A stretch of DNA of 8,488 nucleotides. Source: CAYLNK01 sp964384675 (GTDB lineage Bacteria; Acidobacteriota; Thermoanaerobaculia; UBA5066). The notes below the pieces were generated by a model that ran no database searches, was not told where the DNA came from, and saw only the letters and a list, made by a program, of their open reading frames with translations. Positions 1 through 5,732 of the stretch are shown in pieces (position 1 is the stretch's first letter; each line of letters opens with the position of its first letter). The DNA is taken from assembly GCA_964384675.1 (NCBI GenBank), contig CAYLNK010000300.1, positions 1 through 8,488 on the forward strand, written 5' to 3'. The position numbers and the translations under genes were made by a program.

Positions 1-704
1 GGCGCTCCCCGGCCGCGGCCGCAGCCGAACCGCCGCCGCCCCCCCGGCTCGAGGCCCACGACCTCTCGTTTCGCTGGCCCGGCCAGGAGCGCCCCGTCCT
101 CCACGGCTTGACCGCCGACGCCGCCCCCGGCGAGCAGCTCGGGATCGTCGGGCCGAACGGCTGCGGCAAGAGCACCTTCCTGGCGCTGGTCGTCGGCGCG
201 CTCGAGCCCGACCGCGGCACGGTGAAGCTCGACGGTGTCGACGCCGCCGAATGGCTGGCGCGGCACGCCGCGTTCCTCGGGTACGTCGGCCCCGAGGCGT
301 GCCTCGTCGCCGGCACGATCCGCCAGAACCTCTGCTACGGGCTCGAGCGGGCGACGAACGACGGCGAGCTGCTCGACGCGCTGGAGCGGGCCGGCTTCGG
401 CGACCTGTCGCGGAGGCTCCCGGGCGGCCTCGACCAGATGGTGCGGGAGGACGGCGGCGGGCTCTCGTCGGGCGAGAAGCAGAAGCTCGCCCTGGCGCGC
501 GCGCTGCTGCGGCGGCCGGCGCTCCTCCTCCTGGACGAGCCGACGGCCAACGTGGACGAGCGCTCGGAGGCGGAGATGGTCGACACGCTCCTCGCCCTCC
601 GCGAGCGCTGCACGGTCGTCCTGGTATCCCACGAGCCACGCGTGCTCCGGCACGCGAGCCGGCGCCTGGCGATGGGCGCCGGCGCCGGACCACGGGCCGC
701 GTGA
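1..704 (+). CDS. ABC transporter ATP-binding domain, exporter type (5' partial)
   Basis: The reading frame is open from the left edge (first full codon at base 3) and ends at TGA 702-704, giving 233 visible residues. This is the nucleotide-binding domain that hydrolyses ATP to drive transport across the inner membrane. Visible residues 4-14 are an Ala5-Glu-Pro5 linker, as expected between a membrane domain and a C-terminal ATPase domain in fused exporters, so the membrane part probably lies off the window. Motifs in order: Walker A GPNGCGKST (50-58), a Q-loop region YVGPEACLVAGTI with Pro97 where Gln is usual, signature LSSGE (154-158), Walker B LLLLDE (174-179), D-loop ANVD and switch His210. 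The protein stops only 23 residues after that His, shorter than usual. A TTG at 108 is inside the domain, because the conserved strand LEAHDLSFRW lies upstream, so it is not the start. Placement before a methyltransferase and glycosyltransferase suggests glycan or glycolipid export; the substrate is inferred, not shown. Confidence 0.93.
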   Translation, partial: RSPAAAAAEPPPPPRLEAHDLSFRWPGQERPVLHGLTADAAPGEQLGIVGPNGCGKSTFLALVVGALEPDRGTVKLDGVDAAEWLARHAAFLGYVGPEACLVAGTIRQNLCYGLERATNDGELLDALERAGFGDLSRRLPGGLDQMVREDGGGLSSGEKQKLALARALLRRPALLLLDEPTANVDERSEAEMVDTLLALRERCTVVLVSHEPRVLRHASRRLAMGAGAGPRAA

Positions 705-714
705 GGGCGGCCCC

Positions 715-720
715 GAGGAG
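715..720 (+). promoter_or_regulatory. Ribosome binding site for the zinc-ribbon methyltransferase
   Basis: GAGGAG lies four bases before the ATG at 725 and continues as a purine run (GAGGAGAGAG). It is the clearest Shine-Dalgarno sequence of the left unit and fixes the start at 725, although the same frame is open much further upstream, inside the ABC gene. Confidence 0.7.
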
Positions 721-724
721 AGAG

Positions 725-1636
725 ATGCAGGTGCCCGGCCCCGAGTCCGTCCGGCCCAGGGACCCGCTCGACGCCGGGCAGGCCCCATCCCGCGGTGGGT
801 CGCCGAGCTCGCCGACCGAGATCGTGACCCGCTGCCCCGGCTGCCTGGGCGACGACCTTCACGAGGCCTTCCCGCCCGACCTCTCTCGGTGCCACGGGTG
901 CGGGCTCCACTTCCGGAATCCGCGTCCGACCGAAGCCGCGGTCCTGCGGCACTACGCCGAGGGGCTCACCTTCGACCGGTGGCAGGGGGAGCGGGACGCG
1001 AGACGTCCCCTCTGGCAGAAGCGGCTCGACCTCCTGCGGAGGTTCCGGCCGGCCGGCGCCCTCCTCGACGTCGGCACCGGCGATGGCTTCTTCCTCGAGC
1101 TCGCCGGCGGGTCCTTCACCGTCTCGTCGACGGAGCCCTCCGACGGCGGTTGCCGCTACCTCCGGGCGCGGGGCCTCCCTCACGCGCAGGGAACCCTCGA
1201 CGAGATCGACTTCGGAGAGCGACGCTTCGACGTCATCACGCTCTGGCACGTGCTCGAGCACCTCCACGAGCCGGCTCGGGCGCTCGACCGGATCCACCGC
1301 CTCCTCGCGCCGGAGGGCATCCTGGCCGTCGCGGTGCCGAACGAGACGCTTCCCCTGTGGCGCGCTCGCCTCGGGCGGCGCCGCCGGAGCCCGTTCGGCC
1401 CCTTCCGCCCCGGCGACGAGATCCACCTCGTCCATTTCGTGCCTTCGGTGCTGCGGGCCCTCCTCGCGAGACACGGATTCGAGGTCCTCGAGCTCGGAGT
1501 GGACGACGTCCACGTCACGCGGAGCTGGCGATCGCTCCTCTCGTACCACGGGAACGTGGTCCTGAACGCCGCCGCCGGCTGGCACGTCGACGCGGCCATG
1601 TACGCGATCTGCGCCCGGCGAGAGCCATGGCCCTGA
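725..1636 (+). CDS. Class I SAM-dependent methyltransferase with N-terminal zinc-ribbon-like module
   Basis: 303 residues. It probably transfers a methyl group from S-adenosylmethionine to a sugar or other small acceptor in the cytoplasm. The first ~32 residues look like an unstructured Pro/Ser-rich leader. A four-cysteine module follows (Cys37, Cys40, Cys56, Cys59, with CHGCGLHFRNPRPT), a metal-binding arrangement often fused to Methyltransf_23-like domains in polysaccharide clusters. The SAM-binding motif I is LLDVGTGDG (113-121), the acidic end of the second strand is near Glu137, and the post-motif segment FDVITLWHVLEHLHEP (168-183) has the typical HxLEH signature. The start at 725 has a good ribosome binding site and lies 20 bases after the ABC stop; the upstream part of the open frame is Arg/Ala-rich shadow sequence. 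The end overlaps the next gene by 10 bases, indicating one transcript. The exact acceptor and methylated atom cannot be read from sequence. Confidence 0.92.
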   Translation: MQVPGPESVRPRDPLDAGQAPSRGGSPSSPTEIVTRCPGCLGDDLHEAFPPDLSRCHGCGLHFRNPRPTEAAVLRHYAEGLTFDRWQGERDARRPLWQKRLDLLRRFRPAGALLDVGTGDGFFLELAGGSFTVSSTEPSDGGCRYLRARGLPHAQGTLDEIDFGERRFDVITLWHVLEHLHEPARALDRIHRLLAPEGILAVAVPNETLPLWRARLGRRRRSPFGPFRPGDEIHLVHFVPSVLRALLARHGFEVLELGVDDVHVTRSWRSLLSYHGNVVLNAAAGWHVDAAMYAICARREPWP

Positions 1637-2787
1637 GGCCCCGAGGGATCAAGTACGTCTCGTACGGGAACAGGAGCGGCTACGCGAACGCGGCCCGGCG
1701 GACGATGCTCGGGCTCGTCGAGGCCGGTGTGCCGCTGACCTGGACGCCGCTCGTGGCTCCCTGGGGGCGAGAAGGCCCGCACACGGCGTTCGGGGGCACG
1801 TCCCTCGGCGACGCCGAGCTCGACCCGTACTGCAATCGGTCCCTCCCGTACGACACCGTCATCCTCCACGTGCTCCCCGACCACTACGCGGAGCTCGCCG
1901 CGCGCGAGCCGGGCAGGCGCATCGTCGGCAGCACGGTCTGGGAGATGGAGCAGGTGCCGGGCAAGTTCCTCGACCAGCTCGCGGGCCTGGACCTCGTCCT
2001 CGTGCCGTCCCGCTGGAACCAGAAGGCCCTCGTCGAGGCGGGTCTGCGCGTGCCGGTCGCCGTCGTGCCGTACACGCTGGACCGGACCCCGCCCGCCGAG
2101 CGCCTCGTCTGGCCGCTGTGGGGCATCCGGGACGGGACGTACGTGTTCTACAGCGTGAGCTCGTGGGAGCCGCGCAAGAACATGGAAGCGCTGCTGCGCT
2201 GCTACCTGGAGACGTTCGAGGCGGGCGAGGACGTCTGCCTCCTGATCAAGACCGGGCTCCGGGACATGACCCGGTTCCGCCACGGGTGCGTCTGGGAGCA
2301 GCTGGTCTCGCGCAGCCGCGACAGCGTGCCCTGGCTCGTGCGCCGCATCCGGCGCGAGTACCCGCGCGCGGCGCCCGTTCGCCTGCTGCCGTTCGAGATG
2401 AGCGGCGCGAGGATCGCCGCGCTCCATCGGCGCGGCGACTGCTACGTTTCGCTGACCCACTCCGAGGGCTGGGGGCTGGGCGCGTTCGACGCGGCCGCGG
2501 CGGGCAAGCCGGTGATCCTGACGGGGTACGGCGCCCCTCGCGAGTACCTCCCTCAGGAGCACGCCTGGCTGGTCGATTTCGAGGAAGTCGAGATGCCCCG
2601 CATCAGCTACGTGACCTACGAGGCGCGCTGGGCCGACCCCGACCTCGCCCAGGCCCGGCGCCTGATGCGATACGCCGCCGCGCATCGCGCCGAAGGCCGG
2701 CAGCGCGGCGAGCGGCTCGCGGCGCTGGTCAGGGAGCGCTACGATCCGGCGGCCGTGACGGATCTGCTGCTGCGCGCCCTGGCCTGA
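1627..2787 (+). CDS. GT4-type (group 1) glycosyltransferase
   Basis: 386 residues, GT-B fold, predicted to transfer a sugar from a nucleotide-sugar donor to a growing glycan at the cytoplasmic side of the membrane. The N-terminal half opens with YVSYGNRSGYANAARRTML (10-28), a Gly-rich entry loop typical of GT4 acceptor domains, and includes VLVPSRWNQ, the end of that domain. The C-terminal half has SSWEPRKN (178-185), with the phosphate-contacting Arg/Lys, and SEGWGLGAFDAAAAGKPV starting at residue 279. The usual E-x7-E pair reads Glu280-x7-Asp288. The ATG at 1627 overlaps the methyltransferase stop by 10 bases; no strong ribosome binding site precedes it, so coupling is likely. The same frame is open back to base 235, but that stretch is Arg/Pro/Ser-rich shadow of the two upstream genes. 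It ends the left unit, 10 bases from the opposing gene's stop. Donor sugar unknown. Confidence 0.93.
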   Translation: MALRPRGIKYVSYGNRSGYANAARRTMLGLVEAGVPLTWTPLVAPWGREGPHTAFGGTSLGDAELDPYCNRSLPYDTVILHVLPDHYAELAAREPGRRIVGSTVWEMEQVPGKFLDQLAGLDLVLVPSRWNQKALVEAGLRVPVAVVPYTLDRTPPAERLVWPLWGIRDGTYVFYSVSSWEPRKNMEALLRCYLETFEAGEDVCLLIKTGLRDMTRFRHGCVWEQLVSRSRDSVPWLVRRIRREYPRAAPVRLLPFEMSGARIAALHRRGDCYVSLTHSEGWGLGAFDAAAAGKPVILTGYGAPREYLPQEHAWLVDFEEVEMPRISYVTYEARWADPDLAQARRLMRYAAAHRAEGRQRGERLAALVRERYDPAAVTDLLLRALA

Positions 2788-2795
2788 AGGCCTTC
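2786..2795. other. 10-bp palindrome at the convergent gene junction
   Basis: GAAGGCCTTC is a perfect inverted repeat that starts in the stop codon of the plus-strand glycosyltransferase (TGA 2785-2787) and ends just before the stop codon of the minus-strand methyltransferase (TCA 2798-2800). There is no longer stem and no T-run on either side, so it does not qualify as a standard Rho-independent terminator. It may be chance. Confidence 0.3.
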
Positions 2796-2797
2796 CC

Positions 2798-3805
2798 TCA
2801 CTCGCCGGGCGATCGCGCCGAGGGAAGCAGCAGCACGTCGCCCTCTCGCCCGCCGGCTTCCAGGCCCGCCACGAACGAAGCGAAGTCCGCCATCGGCCGG
2901 GGCCGCGCCCCCGGGCCCTCGGCGAGAAGCCGTGGCTCCTCGATGAAGCCCTCGAAAGCGCGGCTCACGTCGCCCAGGAAGTCCTCGAGCCGCTCCTGCC
3001 GCCGGATCAGCTCGGGGGCGATCTCGGCGTAGAGCGGCACCCCGAGGCTCCAGAGCGCGGCGCCCGTCCGCACCACCGCACCCTCCGAGCCCTGGACGTC
3101 GGCCCAGACGAACGCCACGTCGTCCGGTCGGATCGAGGCCTCGGCCAGGATCCCGTCGAGCCGGCACGCCTCGACTTCCCGGGTCTCGCATTCCCTCCGG
3201 AAGAAGGCCTTGTCCCTCACGACACCGGACGACCCGAGCCCGCTGCCGCCGGGGTCCACCTCGGCCGCGCCCAGGCACGTCACCGGCACGATCATCCGCG
3301 TCGGACCGGGGCGGTCGGCGACGGCCCGCTCCACGACGATCGCGCGCCCGGACAGCCCGTTCAGCTCCAGGTTCCGGCGCAGCAGCGCCGCCGTGCGGGG
3401 CACCGGCTCGATGGCAAGGACGCGGCAGCTCGTGCTCCAGAGGAGAGGGAGGGTCGTGGTCCCGAGGTTCGCGCCGACGTCCACGACGGTCGTGCGGCCC
3501 CGCGTCCGGCCGTTCGCCTCGGCCCACGACCACATCGCCTCGACGTCCCCGCCCTGGTGGTTCCCCTCGACGAAGAGGTGATTGGCGACGTCCGACGATT
3601 CGATCGAGACCGGAAGCGCCCATCTCAGGGGACCGCGCGTCACGATCGCCTCGTCCACCTCGCCCTGCGCCAGCATCCACGCGGCCCACCTCTTCCCCTC
3701 GGGGGTCAGGAAACGAGCCTGCCACTCGATGGCCCTGGCCAGCGAGAGGCGGCGTAGGGGAGGGAACGTCGCCTGCAGGCGGGCGATCAGACGTCCGACT
3801 CTCAT
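2798..3805 (-). CDS. FkbM-family SAM-dependent methyltransferase (second of tandem pair, DVQG type)
   Basis: 335 residues; last gene of the minus-strand unit. FkbM-family enzymes O-methylate sugars and natural products using SAM. Motif I is VVDVGANLGTTTLPLL (107-122), followed by RVLAIEPVPRTAALLRRNLELNG, whose Glu133 should bind the SAM ribose. The family's second conserved block reads WADVQGSEGAVV (234-245), with Gln238 where most members have Glu (DVEG). About 100 residues precede the methyltransferase fold and include a Trp-rich stretch; no function is recognised for them. The start ATG (3805-3803) overlaps the preceding gene's stop as ATGA and has GGGAGG 10 bases upstream. A further upstream in-frame start at 3847 is rejected because it lies inside the preceding gene and has weaker context. 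It shares the fold with its neighbour, but length, N-terminus and key motif differ, so it is not a recent duplicate. Acceptor unknown. Confidence 0.92.
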   Translation of the reverse strand: MRVGRLIARLQATFPPLRRLSLARAIEWQARFLTPEGKRWAAWMLAQGEVDEAIVTRGPLRWALPVSIESSDVANHLFVEGNHQGGDVEAMWSWAEANGRTRGRTTVVDVGANLGTTTLPLLWSTSCRVLAIEPVPRTAALLRRNLELNGLSGRAIVVERAVADRPGPTRMIVPVTCLGAAEVDPGGSGLGSSGVVRDKAFFRRECETREVEACRLDGILAEASIRPDDVAFVWADVQGSEGAVVRTGAALWSLGVPLYAEIAPELIRRQERLEDFLGDVSRAFEGFIEEPRLLAEGPGARPRPMADFASFVAGLEAGGREGDVLLLPSARSPGE

Positions 3806-4635
3806 GTCGGGTGCGCCTCCCACTCGGTCACCCGGTCGTCTCCGCACTCGTACTTCGGGTCGCGCAGACGCGAGACGACGTAGCCGGAGCTCGACAGGAG
3901 GTCGATCGCCGCGCCCGGCGCGATCCCGAGGGCCGCCATCCTGTCGGTGAACTGCTCGAAGTAGACGGCGCCGATCCGCCGTTCGCGAAGGAGACGCTCG
4001 GCGCCGAGAAGGACGCGCGTGTCCGCGCCCTCCACGTCGATCTTCAGGACGTCGATCCGCGGGAGGTGGGCGAAGATCGTGTCGAGGCGGGTCGTCACGA
4101 CCTCGAGCGTACCGGCGGCGGACGAGTCGAGGAGCCCGCCCCAGCCGGTCTGCTCGCCGGGGCCGGGGTCGAACGCCGACAGCCCCTCACGGTCGGAGAG
4201 CGCCACCTCGAACGGGCGGATCCGCTCCTCCAGCCGGTTCAGGCGCACGTTGCGGACGAGCTTCGGGTAGACGCGCGGCGACGCCTCGAAGGCGTAGGCG
4301 CGGTTCTCCGGAGCGGCCGCCGCCCAGAGGAGGGAGAAGTAGCCGAGGTTCGCCCCGACGTCGACGAGGACGCCGCCCCGCTTCGCGCGCTCGAGCACGT
4401 GCCGGGTGAGGAGCGGCTCCCAGACCCCGTCCCGGCACAGGTCGTCGCTGATCCAGTCGCCCAGCTCCACGTGGAGGCGCAGGCCGCGCGTCGCGGGCTC
4501 GCCGGGGACCTCGATACGGCAGGTGAGGCGGTCGAGCGCCCCGGTCAGCCCCAACGTCCGGAACGTCCGCGCCAGGAAGAGCGTCCAGTGGCCTTTCCGG
4601 GCGAGGTCGAGCGCGGTGACGAGACGGCTCGTCAA
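3802..4635 (-). CDS. FkbM-family SAM-dependent methyltransferase (first of tandem pair, DVEG type)
   Basis: 277 residues, the usual FkbM size. Motif I is VLVDVGANLGYFSLLWA (89-105); Glu117 in AYAFEASPRVYPKL is the predicted ribose-binding acid; LKIDVEGADTRVLLGAE (197-213) is the canonical second FkbM block. A conserved-looking stretch with WISDDLCRDGVWEP (61-74) precedes the SAM domain and may help bind the acceptor. The start is assigned to TTG at 4635-4633, which overlaps the glycosyltransferase stop as TTGA. There is no ATG or GTG in this frame nearby in either direction, and the open frame further upstream is Arg/Pro-rich shadow of the neighbouring gene. No clear ribosome binding site is seen, so translation probably depends on coupling. 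It likely methylates a hydroxyl of a sugar added by the upstream glycosyltransferases; this role comes from context, not from the sequence itself. Confidence 0.92.
   Translation of the reverse strand: MTSRLVTALDLARKGHWTLFLARTFRTLGLTGALDRLTCRIEVPGEPATRGLRLHVELGDWISDDLCRDGVWEPLLTRHVLERAKRGGVLVDVGANLGYFSLLWAAAAPENRAYAFEASPRVYPKLVRNVRLNRLEERIRPFEVALSDREGLSAFDPGPGEQTGWGGLLDSSAAGTLEVVTTRLDTIFAHLPRIDVLKIDVEGADTRVLLGAERLLRERRIGAVYFEQFTDRMAALGIAPGAAIDLLSSSGYVVSRLRDPKYECGDDRVTEWEAHPT
3816..3821 (-). promoter_or_regulatory. Ribosome binding site for the DVQG-type FkbM gene
   Basis: Read on the minus strand, GGGAGG lies 10 bases before the ATG at 3805, inside the end of the preceding FkbM gene. It supports the 3805 start over the longer alternative at 3847 and suggests this last gene can recruit ribosomes itself as well as through the ATGA overlap. 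Confidence 0.6.
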
Positions 4636-5732
4636 GCGGCCGCCGAACGGAGCTCGTCGAGGAAGCGGGACATCATCGACTCGAACGTGAAGAGAGCGGC
4701 GCGGCGCCGGCCCGCCTCGGACAGCGTCGCGCGGAGGTCCGGCTCGTCGACCAGGCGCGTGGCGGCGTGGAGGAGCGCCGCCGCGTCGGCCGGGTCGACG
4801 AGGAGGGCGGCGTCGCCGGCCACCTCCGGAAGAGAGGACGTGCTCGACGTGACGACCGGACAGCCGAGCGCCATCGCCTCGAGGACGGGCAGTCCGAAGC
4901 CTTCGTAGAAGCTCGGGAACACCAGCCCGAGCGCCCGCTCGTAGAGCGACACGAGAGCGGCGTCGGGCGCGTCGAGGCCGAGCACGGCCTGCCCGAGCCC
5001 GAGGGCCTCGAGGAGGTCGATCTCGAACGGGTCGAGCCGGCCGGTGCAGACGAGCCTGGGACCCCCGATACGCGTCAGGAGCGGCGCGAGCGCCCGCACC
5101 GTCCCGACGAAGTTCTTTCGCACCTGCCGCGAGCCGACGAAGAGGAGGTACCGCTCGGGCAGCCCCGCGACCGGCTCTCCCGAGGCGGCCCAGAGCGGCA
5201 GCAGGTTCCCGGTCGGGACGACGCTCACGCGCGAAGGATCGAGAGGCGCCGAGGCGAGGAGGTCCCGCCTCGTCGCCTCGGACACGCAGACCACGCGGGC
5301 GGCGCGCCGGGCCAGGTAGAGGAGCCGGTGGAGCGGATCGGCCCAGGCGTCGACCGCCCCTCCCGGGATCGGCACGCTGCGCATGGTGTCGTGGCACACC
5401 ATCAGGAACGGCGTGCCGTGGGCAAGGTCGAGGAAATCGGTCTCGTAACGCGACGACGTCAGCAGCACGACGTCGTGCCGTCCCCTGGCGGCGCGGCGCA
5501 GGAAGAGCCGTCGCGAGAGCCGTCCCGCCCACCAGGAGAGCCGCTCCTCATGCGAGCCCGCCGTGCCGGCGGAAAGACGGATCGGGCCGCGGTGGAAGTC
5601 CGTGCCGGAGGCGACGAGGGGAAGGTCGACCTCGACACCCCTCGCCGCGAGGCCGTGGCAGACCGCCGCGTAGTAGCGGGCCGTCCCGCACCGCCCGTAC
5701 CGGAACGCCTCCGGTTCCACCAGGACCCTCAC
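4632..5732 (-). CDS. GT4 (group 1) glycosyltransferase
   Basis: 366 residues, GT-B fold, cytoplasmic or peripheral at the membrane. The N-terminal domain starts directly with VRVLVEPEAFRYGRCGTARY (1-20), a GT4 opening strand and Gly-rich loop, and ends with VVCVSEATRRDLL (147-159) and VSVVPTGN (169-176). The donor domain has YLLFVGSRQVRKNF (195-208), with the phosphate-binding Arg/Lys, and FPSFYEGFGLPVLEAMALG (272-290), giving the classical E-x7-E pair Glu277/Glu285, then SSLPEVAGDAALLVDP. This layout resembles mannosyl- and rhamnosyl-type GT4 enzymes of O-antigen loci, but the donor is not determined. The start is GTG at 5732-5730, overlapping the upstream stop as GTGA, with GGAG 8 bases before it. 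The open frame continues upstream as Arg/Ala/Pro-rich shadow of the GT10 gene and is excluded. The stop overlaps the next gene by 4 bases (TTGA). Confidence 0.95.
   Translation of the reverse strand: MRVLVEPEAFRYGRCGTARYYAAVCHGLAARGVEVDLPLVASGTDFHRGPIRLSAGTAGSHEERLSWWAGRLSRRLFLRRAARGRHDVVLLTSSRYETDFLDLAHGTPFLMVCHDTMRSVPIPGGAVDAWADPLHRLLYLARRAARVVCVSEATRRDLLASAPLDPSRVSVVPTGNLLPLWAASGEPVAGLPERYLLFVGSRQVRKNFVGTVRALAPLLTRIGGPRLVCTGRLDPFEIDLLEALGLGQAVLGLDAPDAALVSLYERALGLVFPSFYEGFGLPVLEAMALGCPVVTSSTSSLPEVAGDAALLVDPADAAALLHAATRLVDEPDLRATLSEAGRRRAALFTFESMMSRFLDELRSAAA

Noticed and set aside
15..45. GC-rich run with a NotI-like site and a C-run at the left edge
   Set aside because: It simply encodes the Ala5-Glu-Pro5 linker of the ABC protein; no vector or regulatory signal is evident.
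705..724. Possible promoter or small gene between the ABC and methyltransferase genes
   Set aside because: Only 20 bases, fully explained by the ribosome binding site; no -10/-35-like elements fit.
235..1626. Long open frame upstream of the first GT4 that would make an 850-residue protein
   Set aside because: The added part is Arg/Pro/Ser-rich, lies antiphase to the clear ABC and methyltransferase genes, and has no recognisable motif. It is open only because stop codons are rare at this GC content.
335..2685. Long minus-strand open frames opposite the left unit (about 416 and 501 codons)
   Set aside because: Composition is that of antisense shadow (Arg, Pro, Gly, Ala, Asp, Glu runs), with no domain motif; they oppose genes with strong family signatures.
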